A stretch of 13,950 nucleotides of DNA from Armatimonadota bacterium. Lineage in GTDB: Bacteria > Armatimonadota > Fimbriimonadia > Fimbriimonadales > Fimbriimonadaceae. The translations under genes were made by a program, and so were the position numbers. Below, one piece after another: positions 1 to 7,653 of the stretch (positions within the stretch are counted from its first letter, which is position 1; each line of letters starts with the position of its first letter). The stretch is from assembly GCA_023423495.1 (NCBI GenBank), contig JAFAFM010000207.1, forward strand, positions 1 to 13,950, read 5' to 3'. The notes below the pieces were generated by a model. The model made no database searches, was not told the origin of the DNA, and saw nothing but the letters and a program-made list of their open reading frames with translations.

Positions 1-572
1 CAATAGAACACCCTGCCCTTGCCCCAATTTCGCGTCCAGGCGACTGGCGCTTCGACTCCGCGCAACCAGGTCATCTCCCTCTCTGCAACCATTTTCGTCG
101 TGGCAATAACAGATACTGCCGGGTCAACCAACATGTAGTACTGCTCCGACGTGAGTTCGAATCCGTCCAGATCTCGAGCGAGTTCGGACGTGGAAGAGAA
201 CTCCACGCGATAGGTCGTGGAATCGCCGCCCGGGTGGGCCACGAACTGGCCCCCCAGCAAATGCTTATGCAGACGGCTGGCCAGAAAAGCGCTCGTGGCA
301 CCATGCCAGGCAAGAATTCCGAGGCCGTTCTCTACGCACGTCAACAGCGCGCGTTCCTGAGCGGCGTTGATCTCTCCAAAGGTCCAAATCGGAAGAAAAA
401 CGTCGAACGCGCGAAGATAGGATGCATCAAGGCAGTCCAAGCTATTCGAGGTCTGGACATCGCAGTCGAACAGCAATTCGGACTTGGCGAAGTCCGCGGC
501 TTCTTCGGGACAGTGCCCCTCCCAACCTCCGTAAAGAACCAGCGCACGAAGCCTTCCGTCCTCGCCATCCAT
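1..572 (-). CDS. ThuA-domain protein (trehalose-utilisation-like), 3' end beyond window
   Basis: The minus-strand frame is open from an ATG at 572 to the left edge, giving 190 complete codons and no stop, so the C-terminus is missing. The translation has the ThuA (PF06283) class I glutamine amidotransferase-like fold pattern. Near the N-terminus is LVLYGGWEGHCPEE, where ThuA proteins start with a beta strand and a Gly/His-rich loop. In the middle is GLGILAWHGATSAF, matching the family pattern G-G-hydrophobic-H-x-A-T. At the truncated end is PVAWTRNWGKGRVFY, matching the family's closing PVxWTxxxGKGRVFY. The upstream in-frame stop is TAA at 579-581, so 572 is the only ATG that gives this frame. 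The start lies 14 bases after the methyltransferase stop, so it is probably the last or next-to-last gene of the operon. ThuA-like proteins are linked to disaccharide and keto-sugar catabolism, but their chemistry is poorly defined. The domain call is firm; the substrate is unknown. Confidence 0.85.
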   Translation of the reverse strand, partial: MDGEDGRLRALVLYGGWEGHCPEEAADFAKSELLFDCDVQTSNSLDCLDASYLRAFDVFLPIWTFGEINAAQERALLTCVENGLGILAWHGATSAFLASRLHKHLLGGQFVAHPGGDSTTYRVEFSSTSELARDLDGFELTSEQYYMLVDPAVSVIATTKMVAEREMTWLRGVEAPVAWTRNWGKGRVFY

Positions 573-586
573 GCCCCATTATCGCA

Positions 587-1396
587 TTAGCGGATTCGTC
601 GAAACCGAATTGTCGGACAGCGATCACCCAATGCGTAAGTTGGAACGGAGATCGATTCCACCCGAAACTCTCCGACGCCACAAATGGCCGCGATCGTCTC
701 TTCGGTAGTACTGAAATAATAGCGATTGGGTGCATCGCGATAAGAGTTGAGCGCCACGACCTGTTCGAGCGGCCAATTCAGCATCTGGGCAAGCGTCGTG
801 AGTTCGGGAAATGCGTTGTCCACGGTTGACCAAATCTCCCTTAGGGCGACACCTTCTTCGGACGACCGCTGCATCGCCATCCCCAACCTCATTTTAAGGT
901 GGTTCATTGTAGAAATTCTTCCCGAACGCAGATCTTCCAACACTTCCTGCGAAGTTTCCGTTGTGCTCGGTTGGGAGAACAACCGAAGGACGAACGCGCC
1001 GTCTGGCTTCAAACACCTGGCCAGTTGGGACACGAGATTACGTTGCGCGAGCGGCCTTTCTACAAGGTGAAATCCACCATCGCAGAAGATGACGTCGAAC
1101 ACATTTTCTGCGAAGGGCATCTCACACCAGGAGCCATGAACGCACCTCTTTAAGGAACCAGGCCAGATGGCACGGATCATTCCCTCCGTTCGATCAAGTG
1201 CATAAACCGTCGAGCTGGACGGAAAATTCAGACGCTCCAACTCGGGTGTGACCCCCAAAATGAGGGCCGTGCGAACTTCGCTCGCGCGAAGGGCGGATTG
1301 GAACGCAAAAAGATCTTGCTCACTCGGCCGCAACGGCGGTCCAATGTGCCGCCAACGCTCAGCGATGCTTCTCCAATATTCGGCTTGATCGATCAT
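587..1396 (-). CDS. Class I SAM-dependent methyltransferase
   Basis: This 269-residue protein has a Rossmann-like methyltransferase core in the order expected for the Methyltransf_11/25 group. The motif I region is TALILGVTPELERL (residues 43-56); it is an atypical glycine-poor SAM loop in which GVTPEL replaces GxGxG. The acidic post-I strand is VYALDRTEGM (64-73). A motif II-like segment, FDVIFCDGGFHLV (100-112), follows, then the LARCLKPDGAFVLRLF strand-turn (125-140). The C-terminal half is variable and probably holds the acceptor site. The ATG start overlaps the stop of the upstream ATP-grasp gene as ATGA (1393-1396), so translation is probably coupled. The acceptor (sugar, carboxylate, peptide or small metabolite) cannot be read from the sequence. 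Fold assignment is secure and the function is open. Confidence 0.8.
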   Translation of the reverse strand: MIDQAEYWRSIAERWRHIGPPLRPSEQDLFAFQSALRASEVRTALILGVTPELERLNFPSSSTVYALDRTEGMIRAIWPGSLKRCVHGSWCEMPFAENVFDVIFCDGGFHLVERPLAQRNLVSQLARCLKPDGAFVLRLFSQPSTTETSQEVLEDLRSGRISTMNHLKMRLGMAMQRSSEEGVALREIWSTVDNAFPELTTLAQMLNWPLEQVVALNSYRDAPNRYYFSTTEETIAAICGVGEFRVESISVPTYALGDRCPTIRFRRIR

Positions 1397-2199
1397 ACGA
1401 AGCTATGCAGCCCGGAGGCGTATTTTCTTATTCGGGGCATGAAGTCTGCCCGGGAGAACGTTCCCAACGACGGCGTTCGGTTGGCGTCGTAGAGCACGGT
1501 CTCCCCTTCATGAATGGCGAAGTCGAATTTGCCGAAGTCGAATCCCAGTTCTTCGCGGAGCTCACGCAAGTCATCAGGAACGTCATCGATCGGCTGTCGA
1601 TGCAGAACCGAGCGCTGCTTGATTAGCGGCTCGTTCGCATAGGAAAGCGAGCAGGTCTCGGCGTCCCCAAGGAACACCCAGGTGCGCAGGCAATAAAAGC
1701 CGCTTCGGATTTCCGGGCGAAACTTCTCAAGGACGACATCGCGATCTTGCCATACGGCATCCGGAACTTCAGATGCCCGATTAAAGAGTTGGTATTGGGT
1801 TACCGTCCGCAGGAACTGCTGCCCCAAGATGCCACGGCGAGCAAGCTCGGCCTCCTTGAATCCGGCGCAGTTGCGATTGGCCTTAACGATCACCGGGCCA
1901 TCATAACCATCACCCTTACTGACCAGATTCCTGCTGACAGTCCGCTTGGAGATATCGGTTGCGTTGCCGTTGATGGTCTTCGGATATTGCCTGAGAATCG
2001 AGAGGTAATCCACCGGGACGATCGTCAAGTCAACATGATTAACGATCACGTCGGCATCGATCCTCGGACCCGGACCATTTTGTACGGTAACGGTATGGCC
2101 GTCTTCTTTCCACACGTCCGCGATTTCGCGCATGAAGTAGTTGCACGGATCCTCAAAGTCTCCGAACTTGTGGTTGAGGATGATGATATGAAGACTCAT
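1393..2199 (-). CDS. ATP-grasp ligase-like protein
   Basis: This 268-residue cytoplasmic protein has no signal peptide. It has the outline of an ATP-grasp enzyme, which ligates a carboxylate to an amine or thiol through an acyl-phosphate. GPVIVKANRNCAG (101-113) supplies the lysine strand and following loop. VVLEKFRPEI (155-164) resembles the hinge that contacts the adenine. DFAIHEGETVLYDANRTPSLG (226-246) resembles the C-terminal metal-binding strand, where an acidic residue and an Asn ligate Mg2+. The protein is shorter than most ATP-grasp ligases (over 300 residues), so the N-terminal pre-ATP-grasp domain is small. The start is the ATG at 2199, sharing ATGA with the end of the GH115 gene. 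The same overlap occurs at its own 3' end. The fold is assigned from motif pattern only and the substrate is unknown; a sugar-acid or peptide ligase are both possible. Confidence 0.65.
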   Translation of the reverse strand: MSLHIIILNHKFGDFEDPCNYFMREIADVWKEDGHTVTVQNGPGPRIDADVIVNHVDLTIVPVDYLSILRQYPKTINGNATDISKRTVSRNLVSKGDGYDGPVIVKANRNCAGFKEAELARRGILGQQFLRTVTQYQLFNRASEVPDAVWQDRDVVLEKFRPEIRSGFYCLRTWVFLGDAETCSLSYANEPLIKQRSVLHRQPIDDVPDDLRELREELGFDFGKFDFAIHEGETVLYDANRTPSLGTFSRADFMPRIRKYASGLHSFV

Positions 2200-4187
2200 G
2201 GATGGATCATCCCTAGCAACCGGTCCACTTCCTGCTTCGGCCTCACAAGCACATTTGTCCGCTCATTGATCCAAGTGTGGCCGTACCAACGCTCAAATGG
2301 CGGTCGTTCCGCCCGGCGAAGCATCCGATCCAGTGCGTCCAAGTCTGCTTTGGCCCCATGGCAAAGCATGATTGCCTTGGCCCTATCCACCTCGGACATT
2401 GCGCGAACAAGCTTATTTGCCGCAGCGCAGTTCAACCGGTCGATCGCCGCTGGCAACTCGATGTTTTCAAAAAAGAACCTCGCCTGCTCCGCTTCGGATA
2501 TGCCTGACTTGGCCCTCCGGATGTCCTTTAGTAACGCCTTGGAGACCGCAAGCCGGCGTTCCAGCATCGGAAGGGTTTCTTTTGCCGCTGGCTCGAATTT
2601 CTCGCCCATGAACTTCTTGACAAGGGACGGCACAGCGCCAAGCACCTTCATGGCGCCTGCCCGGGTATCCAGCGGATGCTTCATCGAATCAAAGTAGCCT
2701 TCGACCGCCTTAACAGCTTGAGCATTTCCGAAGTATTCGCGGCACCAATATCGCAGGAAGCGCCGGTCAGCCTCGGGGGTTTCCAAGAGCCGCTTGCCAT
2801 CCCACATCAAATCACTGAGCATTCGGGTCCCCAGAACATACTCGCGCAGTTCGGACACGTTGACCAGGTGGTAGGCGGTTGCGTTCGCCTTGAATATCTT
2901 CCGGTACTCAGCCTCGATCCGCGACGGGGGCACCACTTGGTGGACCTGTTTGGTCAGGCTCCCACCCAAATAAGCAAGATGATAGTAAACGCCGTGCTGA
3001 CCGCCGGCATTTGGCGCAGGCAGCCCCCTCATCCTCCCGTCATTGTCGTCCGGCCAGACGATGATCGTGCCCTTCGGGACCTGGAGCTTGCCGGTTTGGA
3101 AGAAAGGCAGCATCTCCATATACATGGTGAAGTGCAAAAGCCGTGGCGATCCATTGGGAAGAAGCCTGTCGACCAGTTCAGCCTGAATTCGCAATGCTTC
3201 GTTGTAAGCCTCAATCTTCCGATCCTGAGACCAATCTGCGGGAAAGCGGTAACTGTAGTCGTTTGTGCCTCGGAGTCCGATAGGATAAATGGCTTCTAAC
3301 CCCCTGTTTTCTTCGACTCCTGCCCGCCAGTACCGAATAATTCCTTCGCGGTTTGTGAACCAGTCCCATCTGGAGTCGACTCCTCGCTTTGCCGCCAGAC
3401 CCCGGCCAAACTTGTAGGGATCAGACAAAAGAATGTCGTAGTGGTGGCTTGTGTAAGCCAAACCCCAGTCGGAAGCTAACTTTTGAATCTCGTAATTTCG
3501 GTTCGTCCGCACCCAAGGAGCGACCATATTCATTCGCAGCCGAAGGGCAGTCTCAAAGAATCGTTCGTACCAGATTCGGGGAACAGTGCCGTTGGGATCC
3601 GGAGCGCCATCTTGGCGCCTGGGCAGCGGAAGGATGTCTTCGTCGTCGTGGAAGAGTCCGCGCCATCGCACATCTGGCGAGGGCTGAAAATGATCGACCT
3701 TCTTGACGATCAGCTTGGTTTTGCGAGGCGTAATGCCGGTCCAAATGTAAAGGGGATCGACACCCAATCGCTCCGACAGTTCATAGATGCCAAACGCTGC
3801 TCCACGGTCATCTGCCCCCGTAACAACAATTCCTTGCCGATCCGTTCGAATCCGGTAGGACTCCGATGCTCGAGGATTTAGAACGACTTCGACCAAGATT
3901 CGCGTCGACGTGTACGGCTGAAAGCTTCGCCCAAGCGGGGGTCTGGTGCCACCCAACTTTTCCAGGTCGCCCTGAAGAAACTTGGCCGCCTGCCAAACGT
4001 TGCTTCCGAGGTTGGGTCGAACCACGATTTGTGTCCACGCCAAATTAACGTCGCCGGCTCTGGGCTCGCCTTGGCTAAGCCATGATCCTCGCCTCGCTTG
4101 ATGCCAGAGGTCTGCGCTGGCGAAACAGCATAGACCAACGGTTGCCAAGATAGCGCCGAGTCGCGTCACCGCTCCACTGTAACCCAA
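2196..4187 (-). CDS. Secreted GH115-like alpha-glucuronidase
   Basis: Residues are numbered from the TTG at 4187 (663 residues). A hydrophobic stretch ending FASA (about 11-25) is a signal peptide, so the enzyme is exported. Hallmarks of glycoside hydrolase family 115 follow. GAAFGIYELSERLGVDPLYIW (129-149) is the N-terminal domain signature. VRWRGLFHDDED (173-184) opens the catalytic barrel. YPIGLRGTNDYSY (301-313), IIVWPDDNDGRMRGLP (375-390) and GVYYHLAYLGG (399-409) form the active-site face. FERWYGHTWINERTNV (631-646) closes the alpha-helical domain. GH115 enzymes remove (4-O-methyl)-glucuronic acid from xylan. Known members are commonly 800-1000 residues with a C-terminal beta domain, which appears to be absent here. 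No Shine-Dalgarno precedes 4187. A GTG at 4169 gives a tighter signal peptide and may be the true start. It is the first gene of a coupled operon; exact substrate specificity is uncertain. Confidence 0.8.
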   Translation of the reverse strand: MGYSGAVTRLGAILATVGLCCFASADLWHQARRGSWLSQGEPRAGDVNLAWTQIVVRPNLGSNVWQAAKFLQGDLEKLGGTRPPLGRSFQPYTSTRILVEVVLNPRASESYRIRTDRQGIVVTGADDRGAAFGIYELSERLGVDPLYIWTGITPRKTKLIVKKVDHFQPSPDVRWRGLFHDDEDILPLPRRQDGAPDPNGTVPRIWYERFFETALRLRMNMVAPWVRTNRNYEIQKLASDWGLAYTSHHYDILLSDPYKFGRGLAAKRGVDSRWDWFTNREGIIRYWRAGVEENRGLEAIYPIGLRGTNDYSYRFPADWSQDRKIEAYNEALRIQAELVDRLLPNGSPRLLHFTMYMEMLPFFQTGKLQVPKGTIIVWPDDNDGRMRGLPAPNAGGQHGVYYHLAYLGGSLTKQVHQVVPPSRIEAEYRKIFKANATAYHLVNVSELREYVLGTRMLSDLMWDGKRLLETPEADRRFLRYWCREYFGNAQAVKAVEGYFDSMKHPLDTRAGAMKVLGAVPSLVKKFMGEKFEPAAKETLPMLERRLAVSKALLKDIRRAKSGISEAEQARFFFENIELPAAIDRLNCAAANKLVRAMSEVDRAKAIMLCHGAKADLDALDRMLRRAERPPFERWYGHTWINERTNVLVRPKQEVDRLLGMIHP

Positions 4188-4249
4188 GACCCATAGGTTC
4201 CGACAAGGCTGGTAGACTCAAAACGCGCCAAAAGCGCACTTGATCCCAA
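4188..4249. promoter_or_regulatory. Divergent promoter region between the GH115 operon and lpdA
   Basis: These 62 bases separate two divergently transcribed genes and must hold start signals for at least the minus-strand operon. A TAGACT at 4212-4217 on the plus strand is a possible -10 box for lpdA, but no convincing -35 pairs with it. If lpdA really starts at 4376, the regulatory region is about 188 bases. No clear operator was seen. Confidence 0.35.
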
Positions 4250-5797
4250 ATGACCGATAGCGGCAATATCGACCTAACTCCGACCAACGGTCCTGCGGTC
4301 GCCGCTTCCCACGCTTTGCAATCTCTTATCGAAGAGATTTCCGGGATCACCCAACCCGAGGAACAAGAACAACTCATGGCGAACGACAAATTCGATGCAG
4401 ATCTCGTAGTTATTGGCTCTGGCCCTGGCGGATACGTCGCCGCGATTCGAGCCGCTCAGCTCGGAGCGAAGGTCGTTTGTGTTGAGAAGCAGTTCCTTGG
4501 CGGCACCTGTTTGAACGTCGGATGTATCCCAAGCAAAGCCATGATCGCCCAGGTAGAGAGGCTGAACAATGTCAAGCATGCCAAGGATTTAGCGGTTGCC
4601 GGTGTGGGCGATGTCTCGATGGATATGGATGCTTTCGCCAAGCGACGCGACAAGATTGTCATGGCGCAGCGGGGCGGCATCGGGATGCTGTTCAAGAAGA
4701 ACGGAATCCGCCACGCGGATGGTTTTGCTTCGTTCGTCGACAAGAACACCATCGAGGTCGATAAGGACGGAAAGAAAGAGAAGATTCGCGCCAAGAACTT
4801 TATCCTGGCGATGGGATCTTCCGTCATCCACATTCCAATTCCGGGCCTGAATGGCGGCAAGGCGGAAGGTGTATGGACCTCAGACGACGTCACCACGCAC
4901 CAAGGCGCCGCGCCGAAGACCATGCTTATCCTCGGCGGTGGCGCGGTGGGAGTTGAGTTTGCCTATGTTTTCAACGGTCTGGGCACTCAGACCACGCTCG
5001 TCGAGATGATGCCCAACCTCATCCCGATGATGGATGCGGACTTAGGCGCGGAACTGGGCAAGCAGCTCGGGCGGCAAGGCATCAAGGTTAAAACCGGGGC
5101 AACCGTGGAGAAGGTTGAGAAGGTCAAAGGCGGCTGGAAGTGCCATCTGAAGAAGGGTGTTGAGGCTGAAGTCGTTGAAGTGGAGGTCATCCTCCTCGGC
5201 GTTGGTCGCAAGGCGAACACCGATGGCATGAATCTGGAGAAGATCGGAGTCAAACTCCACAAGCGCGGCGTGGAAGTCGTGGATGACACACTGGTCACCC
5301 ATGTTCCAAATATTTGGGCGATCGGCGACGTCCGTGGCTTTATTCAACTTGCGCACGTGGCTTCCAATGAAGGCACCATTGCGGCGGCAAATGCGGTTCT
5401 GGGGCAGCAGAACAAGATGGATTACAAGGCCGTGCCGAACTGCGTTTACACCGTTCCCGAAGTCTCATCGGTAGGCTTAACCCAGGGCGAAGCCGAAGCA
5501 AAAGGCTACGACGTAGTCGTAGGTAAAGCCAACTTCCGAATCTTCGGCAAAGCAATGGCTATTGGTGAGCAGGACGGCTTCGTCAAGATCGTCGCCGAAA
5601 AGAAGTACGGCGAAGTTCTCGGTGTGCACATGATTGGCCCCCACGTGACCGACATGATTTCCGCCGGAGTTGCAGCACTCAGACTCGAGGCTACTTCTGA
5701 CTTCATGGCCCAAACCATCCACGCCCATCCGACACTTTCGGAGGCGATGTTGGAAGCCTACGAAGATGCGGTTGGCCACGCCATTCACAAGATGTAG
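4250..5797 (+). CDS. lpdA: Dihydrolipoyl dehydrogenase (E3)
   Basis: This flavoprotein reoxidises dihydrolipoamide to lipoamide with NAD+. It serves pyruvate, 2-oxoglutarate or branched-chain 2-oxoacid dehydrogenases and the glycine cleavage system in the cytoplasm. All signatures are present, numbered from the ATG at 4250. They are FAD-binding VIGSGPGGY (54-62), the redox-active disulfide GGTCLNVGCIPSK (84-96, C87 and C92), the NAD-binding GGGAVGVEFAY, the second FAD segment IWAIGDV, and the C-terminal catalytic dyad H493/E498 in HPTLSEA. Family length is about 465-475 residues. The ORF from 4250 is 515, with a polar 42-residue extension. An internal ATG at 4376, after a GAGGAA at 4358-4363, would give a standard 473-residue enzyme. 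No E1 or E2 subunit gene is nearby, so E3 is encoded alone, as is common when it is shared. The function is secure; the start is not. Confidence 0.96.
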   Translation: MTDSGNIDLTPTNGPAVAASHALQSLIEEISGITQPEEQEQLMANDKFDADLVVIGSGPGGYVAAIRAAQLGAKVVCVEKQFLGGTCLNVGCIPSKAMIAQVERLNNVKHAKDLAVAGVGDVSMDMDAFAKRRDKIVMAQRGGIGMLFKKNGIRHADGFASFVDKNTIEVDKDGKKEKIRAKNFILAMGSSVIHIPIPGLNGGKAEGVWTSDDVTTHQGAAPKTMLILGGGAVGVEFAYVFNGLGTQTTLVEMMPNLIPMMDADLGAELGKQLGRQGIKVKTGATVEKVEKVKGGWKCHLKKGVEAEVVEVEVILLGVGRKANTDGMNLEKIGVKLHKRGVEVVDDTLVTHVPNIWAIGDVRGFIQLAHVASNEGTIAAANAVLGQQNKMDYKAVPNCVYTVPEVSSVGLTQGEAEAKGYDVVVGKANFRIFGKAMAIGEQDGFVKIVAEKKYGEVLGVHMIGPHVTDMISAGVAALRLEATSDFMAQTIHAHPTLSEAMLEAYEDAVGHAIHKM

Positions 5798-5867
5798 TGT
5801 TACCTAGCGTGGACGGGTGTTGCACATTTCGGCTTCAAATGAGCAACACGCGGCAACATCTCGTTCG

Positions 5868-5873
5868 TACAAT
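5868..5873 (+). promoter_or_regulatory. -10 box (TACAAT) for the STN-like gene
   Basis: TACAAT (5/6 to consensus) ends 6 bases before the ATG at 5880, which places the predicted transcript start at or beside the A of the ATG. There is no Shine-Dalgarno and no clear -35. This fits a leaderless mRNA and supports 5880 over the upstream GTG at 5817. Confidence 0.4.
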
Positions 5874-5879
5874 TTTGCG

Positions 5880-7562
5880 ATGAGCCTCTTCGCGCCACTC
5901 TTGGTCGTGTTATCGCTACCGCAAATTGCGGGACCGGCCGAGCTTAGGAGCGATGCAAAACTAAACTTCCTCCTGGAACTACGAGCGAAAAATTCAGCCG
6001 TTGGAGAGATTGTGGCGGAGATCGACAAGCAGACGGACAAGGTCCTCGCCATTGCTCCAAACATCGCTGCCCTAAAAGTCACCGTCTTCGTGAAGGATCA
6101 GCCCTGTTCCAGGGTGATGGAGAAAATGGCAGACGTGCTGGGGTGCGAATGGAAGGCTGAAGAAGGAGGCTATCGGCTGATCCAGGCTCATAAAGCGGCG
6201 GCCGAAATGAAGACCTACCTGGCGGACGAGGACAGGCTTCTTCAGAAGCACGCAAAAACAGATATCGATGAATTGGTTCAGGAGACTGCGACGCCACTGG
6301 AAGAGTTACAAGCTCGACTCCAGGCACTGAAGGAAAGCGGCGCCTCGGCTCGAGAAGTAGCTGCTGAACGGAACGAGCTTCTCACTGCTTTGGATGACCG
6401 CAAGCGCTTGGCAGGAGATCTGTTCCGTGGACTAGCCGCCCCAGGGTGGACCGCATTTTGGCGGGGACAGGTACTCACGGCAGAAGCTCCGGGGAAGACA
6501 GCTTCCGACAACCTGCTGCGCATTGCCGTGATGTTCGACACGACCTTGCAGCAAACGGTGTTTCGGACGAGCAAGGGCCCGGAAGGCGCTCTTACGGGGT
6601 TCAAGCTTGTGGTCCGCCCACTTCCCTACTTAAAACCACCTGAGCCGCTTGCTGACCTCCCCTTCTCCAAGGCAGTCCTTTCCTGGCCCACGCCTGACGA
6701 ACAACTGGCGTCGGCACAGGCTCTCAAGAAACCTCTGGATACTTCCAAGCTCCTCGGCAATGATGGCAGGGGCCGGCGAACTCTCACGCTCGCCGATTAC
6801 TTGGAAGAGGTCTTTGAGCAAACCACATTGCCGTGCGTGGCTGAGGGATTTCGCAGCCCAGCAGGCGCCAATTTGAGTCAAATCTCGACTATTGAAGGGT
6901 TGGTCAAAACCTTGACTCGTTATGACAACCACCAGGTAAGACTGGATTCGGACTGGCTGCTAGTTCGGCATGGCGGATTTTGGCGAAAGCGACTCAGCGA
7001 AATCCCAGAGAGCCAACTTAGATCTCTTGAAGAAACCGCGAATTCCAGACCGTTAAAGTTGGACGACTATGCCGACTTCGCAACGAAACTCACGACGGCC
7101 CAGGCGTTGTCCTTTAAAGTTGGATTTCCGCCATCCGTGGACTTCAGCACCTTGCCATTGACCCGTGCAATGCCCGCCCTTAGGTTTTACGGCGCGCTTT
7201 CGGCTCGTCAGCGCCGCAGTGTGTTGGCTGGAACTCCAATCTCAGCTGGGTCTCTCACCTCGAGACAACGTCAGCTTTTTCAGGAAGCTCTTTCAGATAG
7301 CGTTTTCGCCAACGCTGATGACCTGTCATGGCAGAGTGGGTTGCTATTCGGCGATTTCCGGCAGGAGAATCTGTTCTTTACGGCGCAAGCGGATATGGTC
7401 TATCCCCTGGGAAAGCCGCTTCCAGGTGGAAGAATCGTGAATGGCCAAGCATCTTCGCCTATGAATCAAAAGGTTGAGGGGACGGTGTTCGCGTTCGGTC
7501 TTAGCCCCGAGAGGCGGGTGGGGTATTCGGTGCCTGTCGCACCGGGCGGCGCTCGCCCTTAG
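5880..7562 (+). CDS. Secreted protein of unknown function with two STN-like modules
   Basis: I do not recognise a named family. The ATG at 5880 gives 560 residues starting with a signal peptide (MSLFAPLLVVLSLPQIAG). The frame extends upstream to a GTG at 5817, but that would bury the signal peptide. Residues 33-102 read like a secretin/TonB short N-terminal (STN) module: an amphipathic helix, EIDKQTDKVLAIAP, then LKVTVFVKDQPCSRVMEKMADVLGCEW and a closing GYRLIQ strand. Residues 104-177 are charged and helical, probably coiled coil. A second STN-like unit lies at about 301-365 (TLADYLEEVFEQTTLPCVAE to DSDWLLVRHGG). No secretin channel domain follows, so it is not a secretin. It may be a periplasmic or cell-envelope scaffold. 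It starts 82 bases after lpdA and probably has its own promoter at 5868. Confidence 0.7.
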   Translation: MSLFAPLLVVLSLPQIAGPAELRSDAKLNFLLELRAKNSAVGEIVAEIDKQTDKVLAIAPNIAALKVTVFVKDQPCSRVMEKMADVLGCEWKAEEGGYRLIQAHKAAAEMKTYLADEDRLLQKHAKTDIDELVQETATPLEELQARLQALKESGASAREVAAERNELLTALDDRKRLAGDLFRGLAAPGWTAFWRGQVLTAEAPGKTASDNLLRIAVMFDTTLQQTVFRTSKGPEGALTGFKLVVRPLPYLKPPEPLADLPFSKAVLSWPTPDEQLASAQALKKPLDTSKLLGNDGRGRRTLTLADYLEEVFEQTTLPCVAEGFRSPAGANLSQISTIEGLVKTLTRYDNHQVRLDSDWLLVRHGGFWRKRLSEIPESQLRSLEETANSRPLKLDDYADFATKLTTAQALSFKVGFPPSVDFSTLPLTRAMPALRFYGALSARQRRSVLAGTPISAGSLTSRQRQLFQEALSDSVFANADDLSWQSGLLFGDFRQENLFFTAQADMVYPLGKPLPGGRIVNGQASSPMNQKVEGTVFAFGLSPERRVGYSVPVAPGGARP

Positions 7563-7635
7563 CAGCCTGTAACTTCGCAAGCAACGATTCGGGAAGCGCC
7601 ATGGTCGTTTGACCCTACCACTCGGTTCTGGTCGG

Positions 7636-7641
7636 TACAAT
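7636..7641 (+). promoter_or_regulatory. -10 box (TACAAT) for queF
   Basis: TACAAT lies 12 bases before the queF ATG at 7654, so the leader would be about 6 bases. TTGACC at 7609-7614 resembles a -35 but the 21-base spacer is long. The short leader leaves no room for a preQ1 riboswitch. Confidence 0.4.
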
Positions 7642-7653
7642 TTAATCGTTCCA

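Noticed and set aside
1747..2697. A 316-codon open frame on the plus strand
   Set aside because: It lies antisense to both the ATP-grasp and GH115 genes, whose products have clear family motifs; its translation has no recognisable domain and is rich in Ser/Arg as expected of a shadow frame.
2676..3299. A 207-codon open frame on the plus strand
   Set aside because: It is antisense to conserved GH115 motifs and has no recognisable domain.
5817..5879. Upstream GTG start for the STN-like protein
   Set aside because: It would place 21 polar residues before a clear signal peptide; the ATG at 5880 with a TACAAT box just upstream is better.
7562..7653. Possible preQ1 riboswitch upstream of queF
   Set aside because: The 91-base gap shows no convincing pseudoknot pattern, and the TACAAT box at 7636 would leave a leader of only about 6 bases.
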